Source of the DNA: Tritrichomonas musculus | Lineage: Eukaryota > Parabasalia > Tritrichomonadida > Tritrichomonadidae | Reading direction: 5' to 3' | Length of the DNA stretch: 64,000 bases | Assembly (NCBI GenBank): GCA_039105265.1 | Contig: JAPFFF010000028.1 | Coordinates: 868,001-932,000, forward strand | Shown: piece by piece, positions 30,466 through 39,742 of the stretch | Position numbering within the stretch: position 1 is the stretch's first letter | Layout of the letters: each line of letters begins with the position of its first letter | Translations under genes and position numbers: made by a program | Notes under the pieces: model-generated | What the model was told of the DNA's origin: nothing | What the model saw: the letters and a program-made list of their open reading frames with translations, nothing else | Database searches by the model: none

Positions 30466-31102
30466 TAAGAAAGTTTTGAAAAGTAATAAAATATTTTTGT
30501 GAATTTATTTGGTTGCCTAATTCAAAATCATTCAAAATAACGAAGATAATTTTTCAAATAAACTTTTGGTTATTTTGAATGATTTTTGACCAAAACTAAG
30601 ATGAATATTGAACAAATGAAAAATATTCAATCAGTTTTATTGGAATATGAATCATGTTCATGAATTATTTATTTATTATTAATCTTAAAGTAAAAAGATT
30701 TTATTCCATTGGCTTAAAATGAAGTTCATGATTAATGCTCGAATTTATAAAGACATTAAACTTTTGGATTTTAAAATAACAGATTTTGTGTAATAATATT
30801 TAATCTTTTATATAGTTTATTAATGAAGATTAAAGGCTATTGGACCTGAAGCAAAGCCAAAATAATTTAATCTTCTTAGTCATTATATTTTGTGAATAAT
30901 ATGAGCTTGGCAAATAAAGGTTGTGCTGTATATTATAATATAGCATATTATTTTTTAAAAAGGTCACTAAACAACTTTTTTCCACTGGTTTTCTATGTAG
31001 TGCTTTTTAAATCTTTGGTACTGGCTAAATTTGCTAAGAATTTTAAATCTGAGATTTCATTTATTTATAAATATGAAACTGAACTTCAAATTTTAAATTT
31101 TA
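30466..31102. other. Shared intergenic DNA of the duplication (copy 1)
   Basis: Almost identical to 39,105-39,742. It holds the 5' flank of the DUF3447 gene and the 3' flank of the pseudokinase gene. A short inverted repeat (AAGATTAAA ... TTTAATCTT) near 30,825-30,876 is kept in both copies. The open stretches across it are not conserved as proteins and are not called. Confidence 0.5.
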
Positions 31103-34100
31103 TTAATTATTTGAATTTGGATCTTTTTGTTGTTTGTCTTGTTTCTCTGGAGGTTTGGCTGGTTGATAATTAAGTGATACAAAGAAGATGATGTCATTGT
31201 TGGAGTTTTGTTCTGGATAGAAACCAAGTCTCGAAATGTAGTTCATCGCATCTATGTGTGAAACAGTCACAATCTTCTTGTCTTTGCTTTGATGGATTTT
31301 CACATTGATTCGATACTTGCAAGATGGATTCAGACCAAAAATGTATCGCGTGATGATGAAGCGGAATGAATAAATCTTGATGTTCGTTGCTATTTCCAGT
31401 GTCCGACGCACAATTTTGTTGTCAAATCTAGCAACTCGCATGATATTCTTAATCTTTATGTCTTGTGAATAATCTTCTTGTTGAAATCCCGGCTTATTTC
31501 CTTCTTTTCCGTTTTCTGTAATGTAATGAGATGTCTCGGGAGGATTTTTATCTTTGTGTTGTTGCTTTTCTTTTATAGTAAAGGTTATTCCTTTCTCGGC
31601 AGTTTCTTTGAATTCATATGAGTAATCCGTGTGATTCTCTTCGTTTTCAATTCTTAGAATTTCATCAAATATTTTATTATTATTTTCTTTGATTTTGATC
31701 AGTTTTTCTTTGATTTCAATGATATTTAATGATTTTTCTGATGTTTCATCCTCAACTGATTTTGAAATGATAAAATTTGAAAATTGCAATATGTAACTGA
31801 CTGTTGCGTCAATTCTTAGATATCGGTCAAATATTTGATAGATTTTGTTTGTTTTTTCTTTGCATACAAAAATATCATGAATTGTTGGAAGCGTGATTTC
31901 AAATGATGAATATTCTTCGTGTAAAAAGTTTTCGTAATTTTCTTCAAATTTGTTTTTGATTTCTTTGTTTTTATTCTGAATGTTGAGATTGTATATCTTA
32001 TATAAAATTTCATTCATCGTTTCAGATTCATAAATTTCTGATGGAATGATTATGTTCTTGTCAAAATATCTCATCATTTCTTTAAATCGTTTCACATCTT
32101 TCTTTTGGTATTTATCAATATCTGAACTTTTATTTCTTGCTGTTGTTGTTGGTATTGCTATTGCGTTTGGAGATTTCTTGAAGAAGAAATAGAAAGGAAT
32201 GATTGATGGTAGAAATGCTTCTGTTTCGGTGTTGTAATAAATACCAATCGATTTCGTGCTCATTTCTCCATGATAAAGATTTCGTGAATGGATGATACTC
32301 AGTTCTTTGGAAATGAAAAATAAATAAATAAGAAGATGTTCACAAATGTATTCTGATTCTTTTTTCTCAAATTCTTCAAGATTCGTGATTGGGATGATGT
32401 TCGAATTAAATTTCATAATGACTTCCCCACAATCATAGAATTCTTCATCTTTCTTATCCTTACTATTATTCAATCCGTTGTTCTCATTCATCGACATCTT
32501 CATCAATTTTTTCTCATTGTCTGAAAGACTTACATTGCATACGGCATTCATTCCAGTTGAGTTCAATTCAATCATTTTATTAAATCGTTCTTTGAAGAAC
32601 AACATATCATTTGCATAGTTGGCCTCTTTATTTCTGAAATCAAAAAATTGGAGAATTGGAGTAATGATATCTTCTTCAATAGGAGAAAATTCATAATTTT
32701 CATTTATGCCAAGTTTTTTGCATTTCTCAATGAATTTTGAAATTGTGTCTTTAGAGGTTTCGTTCCCAAAATAGAAATTGGTAATAATGTCACTAACTTC
32801 ACATTCATATGTGTTACAATCTGCTGAGTCCTGGATTCGTGTTTCAATTTCTTCTTCATTATTCTTGTATATTCTGAGATTATCAATACTTTCAATCAAT
32901 TCTTTGAATGTTGAATATTGTCTCTCTTCATCTAGGCTCATGCATCTTGAAATGATGTCTCTCATCCCTGGAACTCCATACTTAGCATCAAAATCGTCTT
33001 CATCTTTGAATAGGAAATCAAAATAATTGTTTTGTAATTGTTCAACTCGATTTTCACGTGTTGCATAGCCAAATCGTTCATTTGGTGATCTTGTTGTAAT
33101 GATTTCATGTGCCAAAACTCCAAATGAATAAATGTCATATCGTGCTTTATTATCATCATTTTCGTTTTCAATGCTCAATTCATTCGGATTTTGAATTAAA
33201 CCTGGATGACGATAGTATGCTGATTGGACAAGTTTCGTTTGATGTTGTTCGAGTTTGGAGTCATGTACAAAGTTCCCAATATAAGCGTTCTTATCGTTGT
33301 CAATGAAAATATCATTGCTGTTGATGTTTTGATGATAAATGTGTTGTGAATGTAATTCTGAAAAGCCAATCGCAATTTCTTTAATAATAACAACTTTGTC
33401 TATCGTCGTGAAATTATCTTTGTCGTTCATATTTGAAAGGAAAACATGAAGATTCATGAATGGGAAATAAGGAATCAAAATATGATTATTTCCAATTCTA
33501 TTCGTAGAATGAACTATGAAACTTCCATATTTGTCTGCTCTGAATTCTTTTTTATATATTTCTAATTCTCGCTTAATCAGTTCTTGATTGATGGTTGATG
33601 TCAAGTTTGAATTGTATGTTTTCTTGAAATAAAATTTGCAATCATCATCAAAACTTGATTTGAATGCTGCATTGAAATCTCCAATATTTTGAATATCAGT
33701 GAGATCATGGAATTGTTTCTTATTTGAACTTTCTTGGAGACGGTTTTCATCTGTTTGATTTTTTTGAAATTTTAGTTGAATCTTTGTCTGGTCAATAAGA
33801 TTATTAATGATGAGTGAGAAAAGTTGATGTATCTTTTGATACCGTTTGTCTCCTTGAAACTTGTTGATTTCGTTAATGACACCTGTCTTCAATTCTGAAT
33901 AATTATTTTCTTTATTGACTTTTAAAAATGATTTGTATGCTACAATAAGTGGACCTCTGCTGGTGTATTTATCTAATTCTTCAAATAAATTCTCAAAAAG
34001 ATTCATAAATATTGAAGGATTAATTGGATTCCTTGGTGCTAAATTGAGTAGTTGTCGTAGATTTTTTATACCATATCCATCTTTTTTGAAATCAAAGAAT

Positions 34101-34186
34101 TGGATAATTGGAGTAATGATATCTTCTTCAATAGGAGAAAATTCAATATTTCCTTCCTTTCTATTATGATCCAAATCAGTTTTCAT
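31103..34186 (-). CDS. Pseudokinase repeat protein, short copy
   Basis: 1027 residues from ATG 34,186. It has one full kinase-like unit with lost catalysis: HRD is replaced by YHQNINSNDIFI, DFG by IGNFVH, and the APE region by YYRHP. The fold markers RYDIYSFGVLAHEI and FDFLF..YGVPGMRDIISRCMS remain. A more diverged kinase-like segment follows (LYHGEMSTKSIGIYY in the catalytic-loop place), then a C-terminal domain with MRVARFDNKIV and SFRFIITRYIFGLNP. It is predicted to bind proteins or nucleotide without phosphotransfer; its partners are unknown. The N-terminus (MKTDLDHNRKEGNIE) joins directly to what is the third unit in the long copy at 39,743-45,619, so two units are missing here or were gained there. 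Confidence 0.82.
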   Translation of the reverse strand: MKTDLDHNRKEGNIEFSPIEEDIITPIIQFFDFKKDGYGIKNLRQLLNLAPRNPINPSIFMNLFENLFEELDKYTSRGPLIVAYKSFLKVNKENNYSELKTGVINEINKFQGDKRYQKIHQLFSLIINNLIDQTKIQLKFQKNQTDENRLQESSNKKQFHDLTDIQNIGDFNAAFKSSFDDDCKFYFKKTYNSNLTSTINQELIKRELEIYKKEFRADKYGSFIVHSTNRIGNNHILIPYFPFMNLHVFLSNMNDKDNFTTIDKVVIIKEIAIGFSELHSQHIYHQNINSNDIFIDNDKNAYIGNFVHDSKLEQHQTKLVQSAYYRHPGLIQNPNELSIENENDDNKARYDIYSFGVLAHEIITTRSPNERFGYATRENRVEQLQNNYFDFLFKDEDDFDAKYGVPGMRDIISRCMSLDEERQYSTFKELIESIDNLRIYKNNEEEIETRIQDSADCNTYECEVSDIITNFYFGNETSKDTISKFIEKCKKLGINENYEFSPIEEDIITPILQFFDFRNKEANYANDMLFFKERFNKMIELNSTGMNAVCNVSLSDNEKKLMKMSMNENNGLNNSKDKKDEEFYDCGEVIMKFNSNIIPITNLEEFEKKESEYICEHLLIYLFFISKELSIIHSRNLYHGEMSTKSIGIYYNTETEAFLPSIIPFYFFFKKSPNAIAIPTTTARNKSSDIDKYQKKDVKRFKEMMRYFDKNIIIPSEIYESETMNEILYKIYNLNIQNKNKEIKNKFEENYENFLHEEYSSFEITLPTIHDIFVCKEKTNKIYQIFDRYLRIDATVSYILQFSNFIISKSVEDETSEKSLNIIEIKEKLIKIKENNNKIFDEILRIENEENHTDYSYEFKETAEKGITFTIKEKQQHKDKNPPETSHYITENGKEGNKPGFQQEDYSQDIKIKNIMRVARFDNKIVRRTLEIATNIKIYSFRFIITRYIFGLNPSCKYRINVKIHQSKDKKIVTVSHIDAMNYISRLGFYPEQNSNNDIIFFVSLNYQPAKPPEKQDKQQKDPNSNN

Positions 34187-34263
34187 GTTCCAAAAATTTA
34201 AATTAGCCTCATTGGTAAAATTTTTTCCCTTAGGGTAAATTTTTTTCCAAAAGTGATTCTATA

Positions 34264-34512
34264 TAGGCTTGTTAAGTCTCGATTTTCGATATCGACAATC
34301 ATTTTTTTGATATCAATATCAAATCCAAAATTTTTAATGGTTTTTTCAGGTATTAATTTCGATTAATCAAAAGAATATTTTTTTTGTATCACATTTCATA
34401 CTTGATAATCGAATTCATCAATTAAAATTTCCAATCGATAGCATTTTATTATCGATTATCTGAGTTAAAAAAAGTGACAAACCTGATAATTGATATCAGA
34501 GTAACAAGCCTA
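34264..34512. mobile_element. 249-bp hAT-like MITE, complete
   Basis: Perfect 11-bp terminal inverted repeats, TAGGCTTGTTA (34,264-34,274) and TAACAAGCCTA (34,502-34,512). They are flanked by a perfect 8-bp target duplication, ATTCTATA (34,256-34,263 and 34,513-34,520). Eight-bp duplications with TAG-type ends are typical of the hAT superfamily. The interior is rich in ATCGAT and GATATC motifs and encodes nothing. It sits at the upstream border of the pseudokinase gene. Relics occur at 15,667-15,795 and possibly 18,005. Confidence 0.85.
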
Positions 34513-34808
34513 ATTCTATAGAAATTATTCTCACATTCATTAAAATTATGGTCAGCTTCAAATTAAAAAGATGAAAAAGAAGAAAAAATAATAAGATGGA
34601 ATAGGATGAGTAAAAATAGGATAAAGAAGAAAATATTCAAATAATCAAACTATTCAAATAATCACCCTTAATGGTGATCAGGAGTATAACCTTGTGCTCC
34701 CGGATACGATTCAAGAGCTCATTTTACAGTAATAACAGAATCTCTATTTAGGAGATCCTATGATCTATAAGAAACCAACATTTACCTCAATCTGCATTAA
34801 TGTTTATC
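34513..34808. other. Intergenic sequence between two hAT-like elements
   Basis: No gene recognised. A somewhat GC-richer patch at about 34,665-34,780 (with CCTTGTGCTCCCGGATACGA) is unexplained and does not fold into a tRNA that I can draw. Confidence 0.4.
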
Positions 34809-35922
34809 TAGGCCTTTACGCCATTCCAAAATTTAAAAAAAAACACGCCACATGCATTACGCCACCAAAAAACGTTATTTTCAATATTTTTTTTTTTTAC
34901 TTTATTGTTTTTCTAGTATAATATAACATATTTATTTCAAATAACAATATATTTTAGTTTATAATTCAATTACAAATTAAATTTCATAAGATAATTCTGC
35001 ATATCTATTTTACAATTTAATTTCAAATTTTCAATTAAAAAATTCAATAAGATTATTCAAATATGTTTTTTTAAATAAACTCTATTTTCATTTTATAGAA
35101 AGTGTATTTTTATTATTTTATTTAAATTTTATTTATAACATTAGCTGAATACTTTATTACTTTAAATTAATTAATGGAAACTAAAATAATTATTTTTTCA
35201 AATATTTGGAGACATGTGAAATAAAAATAGTGAGGCGTAAATACGCCACGCCAAAACGCCACATTCAAAATTTGAGAAAGATTCTCAGAAATCTTCAGAA
35301 AATTAAAAAAGGCGTAAATACGCCACGCCTTTCCGCCTTTCATTAAAATCACTTTATATTATCTTATTAATTGCCCCAAATCATTATAACAATAAACAAA
35401 TGCATATTACAAGTCGAAAAAATGGCTCATTTGAAATTTTGGGTAATATTAATTATATTTAATTTCTTTTTTTTTTCAATTTTTTAAATTTATCATAAAA
35501 AACTATCTATTAACATTTTTAGTATTCCTACATTACGGATTTTCTTTGAAAATTAGAAAATACTCATTTAAATGAGAATAATAATTATCACATTTTTTCC
35601 AAAATATATGTACAATCACAAAATATCGCAAAAGAAATTAGTATAATATGCTAGAATTCATAATATGATTAAATATATCATGATGTTCCAGAAAAATTTT
35701 TTCCGCTATTTTCCATTTTACTTTTTTTTTTCCAATTATCCAATTTTTTTTTCTTTATTAATATTGCTCACATGCTATTTGAATATGCAGACTTTTAAAA
35801 TTTTATAAAATAAAGAATATTAGATTCTGATATTCTTACTAATATTAAATTCATTTTAAATTTAAACAAAGATAAAAAAAAAAAATTAGCAAGAATATAA
35901 ACATAGTTTATTAATTCATTTT

Positions 35923-35960
<38 letters not shown>

Positions 35961-36078
35961 TATTACTAAGTATCTTCAAATGATCTTAGAATATGGTATG
36001 ATTTTTTATATCACATTTAATAAATACGCCACATCAATTTAAAAGTATACGCCATTTATGCTATGGCGTAAAGGCCTA
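34809..36078. mobile_element. 1.27-kb non-autonomous hAT-like element, complete
   Basis: Perfect 16-bp terminal inverted repeats, TAGGCCTTTACGCCAT at 34,809-34,824 and its reverse complement at 36,063-36,078. They are flanked by a perfect 8-bp target duplication, TGTTTATC (34,801-34,808 and 36,079-36,086). Many subterminal ACGCCA(C) motifs occur in both orientations, including two identical GGCGTAAATACGCCACGCC copies near 35,225 and 35,311; they are likely transposase-binding sites. There is no transposase frame. A 30-A tract lies at 35,929-35,958. The intact ends and duplication indicate fairly recent insertion. Confidence 0.88.
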
Positions 36079-36086
36079 TGTTTATC

Positions 36087-36303
36087 ATTGGCAGAGCGCT
36101 GTTTCGAAGCAGCAAGTAAGCCAAGATTCGCTCTTGGTAATAGGTAAATAAAATAATGGAAAACCGCGGTTTCCATATCGGTTTTTATTGGCATTCAAAA
36201 AGTCCGGAAATTTCTGAGCCCTCTCAAAAAATAATCGTGAACTTTTTGATAAGATGAACTTTTTCTGAGTGCATTTTTTATGTATGATATTTAAATCAGC
36301 CAT
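36087..36303. other. Unexplained GC-richer patch before phosphatase copy 2
   Basis: About 170 bp (36,090-36,260) clearly less AT-rich than its surroundings. The minus strand is open for 78 codons to 36,085, with residues such as GNRGFPLFYLPI, but the frame starts at TTG inside the phosphatase leader and resembles nothing I know. Possibly a gene relic. Confidence 0.35.
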
Positions 36304-36322
36304 TTTAATTGATAGAAACAAA

Positions 36323-36895
36323 ATGGATGTAGAAAAAATATTATCAACAAATATTCCAGATATTTACCCAGTTTATGGAGGTGTTAGAGGAAGAACTATG
36401 TCATCTAAGCATCAGATTTATGCTTGGCCTGTTCTTAAAGAAGCAGGATTACAAACGATCATTGATCTTCGCGATCAAGATTTCACAGACAAATACGAAA
36501 AAACATGTGAAAAACGAGGATTCAGATATTTTCATTACCCAGTAGATAATAAAGGCAAAACAGTTCCGTCAATGGTTCAACTTTTGCCTCAATTCTGTGA
36601 ACTTATTGATCAAGGTAATTTTTATATTGCATGTGCGCTTGGACTTCATCGAACAGATGTTGCTCTTTGCACTTATTGGATGTTTTATGGAGCAGATAAA
36701 GGCCTTCCACCACCCGCAATCCGAGGGTATCGTCAAGAAGATGGTCACGACACAAGCAAGATCATGAGAGTTCTAAACAGCATATATAAATTTATGACCG
36801 AAGAGAGAGGAGAAAAGCCGATACCGGAGACTGTTTTCAACGATCGAAAAAAAATAATCAATGAACTCAGTCAGCAAAAAAACGATTCAGCATGA
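36323..36895 (+). CDS. Tyrosine/dual-specificity phosphatase-like protein, copy 2
   Basis: 190 residues, with the same Cys104-X5-Arg110 signature (ACALGLHRT) as copy 1 and Glu59 in place of Gln59. The ATG at 36,323 is the homologous start; an upstream in-frame extension exists here but not in copy 1 and starts with TTG. The first 19 bases before the ATG are shared with copy 1 and everything further upstream differs, so the two copies are likely driven by different promoters. The 3' flank is shared for about 130 bp. Confidence 0.82.
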   Translation: MDVEKILSTNIPDIYPVYGGVRGRTMSSKHQIYAWPVLKEAGLQTIIDLRDQDFTDKYEKTCEKRGFRYFHYPVDNKGKTVPSMVQLLPQFCELIDQGNFYIACALGLHRTDVALCTYWMFYGADKGLPPPAIRGYRQEDGHDTSKIMRVLNSIYKFMTEERGEKPIPETVFNDRKKIINELSQQKNDSA

Positions 36896-37168
36896 TTATC
36901 TATTGTACCATACATATACTTTTTACGGCTTTTAAATTAAAAATATTACAAATAAGATAAATATCATATTTTAATCTTTTATCAAAAAATGAGATATGAA
37001 TAATACTGTTTTAATTTGGCACAATCTTGCTTGTCTTATGAAAATATAAGCTGATATGCATTTTTCCGTACCATTCAATTTCATAGAAATTTAAAAAAAT
37101 AATTTTTTGAATGTCATTCAATTTTTTGAATGACAAGTGAAAATGAAAACAGTCATAATATATGATAA

Positions 37169-37916
37169 TTATGGCCTAATTGAAATTTCTGTATTAATTG
37201 GAACTCGACATCTTACAATTGATCCAACTGAAGAAGGAATTGATAAATATCTCAACAAATTACAATCTTCAAAAGCATAATCATCAATTGAAGCCACAGA
37301 TGAAGGAATTATGATTTGTCTCAATGATGTGCATTTACAAAATGCATATTTTCCGATTGATTTTACAGATTCTGGAATTAATATTTGTTTCAATGAAAAA
37401 CATCTTTTAAATGATTCTCCTCCAATTCTCGTTATAGAAGAAGGAATTACTACTTGTTCCAAAGACGAGCAGCCATCAAACAAATAATGATCAATTTCAG
37501 TTATTGACGATGGTATAATAAAATATTTCAATGATGAGCATCCGCCGAAAGCATTGAATCCAATTTTGGTCACGGATGAAGGAATTGATATTTCTTCCAA
37601 TGATCTGCAATTATTAAAACAATTTTGGCCAATTGAAACGACTGAATGAGGAATTACTATTCCTTTCAATGAAATGCATCCGCTGAATGCAGCTTCTCCA
37701 ATTGATGTAACTGAAGATGGAATCATAATATGCGTCAATGATGAACATCGAATGAAAGTATAATCATAAATCGATGTTACTAAAGGTGGAACTACTATTT
37801 TAGATGGCTCTTTATCTCTGAATATCGATGCATCAATCACTTCTTTATCTGAAATTAAATAATAAACAATATCTAAACGATTCTCTTTAATTGCTTGTTG
37901 AAGTGTCTTATGATTA
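37169..37916 (-). CDS. Ankyrin unit plus BspA-like LRR segment (3' part of DUF3447 gene)
   Basis: The open frame begins after a stop near 37,917 and has no ATG at its head. The GTG at 37,840 is an internal Val. It starts with an ankyrin unit (HKTLQQAIKENRLDIVYYLI), then about nine LRR_5 repeats of 23 residues (IPSSVTSIGEAAFSGCISLK type), ending CRVPINTEISIRP. It lies 95 bp downstream of the DUF3447 frame at 38,010-39,104 on the same strand and continues it logically, as at 60,780-63,774. It is either a downstream exon-like piece or a separated fragment. LRR_5 domains mediate binding and are very numerous in trichomonads. Confidence 0.7.
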
Positions 37917-38009
37917 AAATAATATTTTTTAAAATTTCATTTAAGATTTCAATTAGGAAACATTATTTTTATATATGAAAAAAAATGAAACATGATTCAT
38001 AACTTGGAT
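37917..38009 (-). other. AT-rich spacer splitting the DUF3447/ankyrin gene
   Basis: About 93 bp with stops in all minus-strand frames, between KMEELEEKAKQI (end of the first frame) and the ankyrin unit starting HKTLQQAI. It includes TTAAATGAAATTTTAAAAAA, a match to the ~26-nt repeat seen in the spacers at 55.5-57.7 kb. No GTAYGT donor or ACTAACACACAG acceptor is visible. Confidence 0.6.
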
Positions 38010-39104
38010 TCAAATTTGTTTTGCTTTTTCTTCCAATTCTTCCATTTTATTTAAAAGCCAACGATCAACAATATATTCATAATTATACTGCGCTAAATAA
38101 AAAAATAAGAAATTTTCATTCATTTCTTCTGGATAATATTCGTAATTGTAATATTTAAAACTAATTTCAACAAAGCTTTCAGTGTTCTTTTTGATTTTTC
38201 TTGAATCTTCAATTAAATTATTTATAATGTAATCAGCAATTTCATTGTGATGACATTTAATTGATTCATTCAAGCAGGTTTCAAATGTTTTATTAGGAGG
38301 ATCAACTTTCTCATTTTCAAGAATATAAATTATTTCTTCATTCTTCGAATGAATTACAAACAACCATAAACTTGGTGTCAATTCAACTTCATTCATTCTT
38401 AAGTAATTGAATATTTGAATTGAACCATAAAACGCTGCATATTCGATCAAAGTTGGATTGTTTTCATTTAAAAAGGCATTCGTTTCAAAAATTGACTCTT
38501 CAATTTGACTTGATAGAGAAATGTTTGCGCGTGTCATGTATTCAACAAATTCGTCGATTGAATCATTTCGAATCATCTCGCAAATGTAGGTATCATTTTC
38601 ACCTTTAAGTCGTTTTTCTTCATAGTTTTTTCTTTCTTGTTCTGTAAGTTGATCTTCAATCTTTTTGAATGTCTCTTCATCAGTTATTCCTTTGATTTCT
38701 GAAAGGAAAAAGTGACAATATTGAGTTCCGTTTTTTTCAAGCATAGATAAAAGCATTTTTTTAACATAATCATCAATTGAAATGATTTTTTTATTGATAA
38801 AAAAGAGGAGAATTCGTTTGTTATTGATGAAAATATCAAAAAGTTCTTGATTTGAATATCTTTCTTTGATATCTTTTTCTAAATTTAGTAATATATTTTC
38901 TATTTTGTTAAAAAATCCTTCTTTACGATGATGATTATTAGCAATATTTAATATTAATGAAATGACTGGCTCAATTTCATGTGATTTTATTAGAACGGTT
39001 AGTTTATTGAATTCATCTTCATTTTGGAATTCACCACTATCAATAAAATTTAACAGGGCGTTATAAAATGCTTTCTTTTTCTTGAAATATTCTTGGATTT
39101 CCAT
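38010..39104 (-). CDS. DUF3447 / ankyrin-like protein, N-terminal frame
   Basis: 364 residues from ATG 39,104. A helical N-terminal region (residues 1-220, with NHHRKEGFFNKIE and NNKRILLFFI) is followed by the trichomonad DUF3447 module: LIEYAAFYGSIQIFNYLRMN, LWLFVIHSKNEEIIYILE and IKCHHNEIADYIINN. These are ankyrin-like helical hairpins. The frame ends in the first further ankyrin unit (YLAQYNYEYIVDRWLLN). Homologues at 57,700-58,776 and 62,551-63,774 stop at the same point. The function is presumed to be protein binding. Its truncated twin is at 30,181-30,465. Confidence 0.85.
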   Translation of the reverse strand: MEIQEYFKKKKAFYNALLNFIDSGEFQNEDEFNKLTVLIKSHEIEPVISLILNIANNHHRKEGFFNKIENILLNLEKDIKERYSNQELFDIFINNKRILLFFINKKIISIDDYVKKMLLSMLEKNGTQYCHFFLSEIKGITDEETFKKIEDQLTEQERKNYEEKRLKGENDTYICEMIRNDSIDEFVEYMTRANISLSSQIEESIFETNAFLNENNPTLIEYAAFYGSIQIFNYLRMNEVELTPSLWLFVIHSKNEEIIYILENEKVDPPNKTFETCLNESIKCHHNEIADYIINNLIEDSRKIKKNTESFVEISFKYYNYEYYPEEMNENFLFFYLAQYNYEYIVDRWLLNKMEELEEKAKQI

Positions 39105-39742
39105 TAAGAAAGTTTTGAAAAGTAATAAAATATTTTTGTGAATTTATTTGGTTGCCTAATTCAAAATCATTCAAAATAACGAAGATAATTTTTCAAATAA
39201 ACTTTTGGTTATTTTGAATGATTTTTGACCAAAACTAAGATGAGTATTGAACAAATGAAAAATATTCAATCAGTTTTATTGGAATATGAATCATGTTCAT
39301 GAATTATTTATTTATTATTAATCTTAAAGTAAAAAGATTTTATTCCATTAGCTTAAAATGAAGTTCATGATTAATACTCGAATTTATAAAGACATCAAAC
39401 TTTTGGATTTTAAAATAACAGATTTTGTGTAATAATATTTAATCTTTTATATAGTTTATTAATGAAGATTAAAGGCTATTGGACCTGAAGCAAAGCCAAA
39501 ATAATTTAATCTTCTTAGTCATTATATTTTGTAAATAATATGAGTTTGGCAAATAAAGGTTGTGCTGTATATTATAATATAGCATATTATTTTTTAAAAA
39601 AGTCACTAAACAACTTTTTTCCACTGATTTTCTATGTAGTGCTTTTTTAAAATTGGTACTTGCCAAAAATTACTAAGAATTTTTAAATCTGAGATTTCAT
39701 TTATTTATAAATATGAAACTGAACTTCTAAATTTAAATCTTA
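39105..39742. other. Shared intergenic DNA of the duplication (copy 2)
   Basis: Near-identical to 30,466-31,102. It has no gene; the same AAGATTAAA ... TTTAATCTT inverted repeat is present. Confidence 0.5.

Larger units (their letters stand above)
29503..34255. repeat. Segmental duplication, copy 1
   Basis: Collinear with 36,304-45,690: phosphatase gene, start of DUF3447 gene, shared intergenic DNA (30,466-31,102 matches 39,105-39,742), pseudokinase gene and about 65 bp beyond its start. It lacks about 1.85 kb corresponding to about 37,027-38,869 and carries fewer pseudokinase units than copy 2. Non-coding flanks are nearly identical between copies. Confidence 0.9.

Noticed and set aside
34660-34780. 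A second tRNA or structured RNA in the GC-richer patch
   Set aside because: No cloverleaf or clear stem set could be drawn on either strand.
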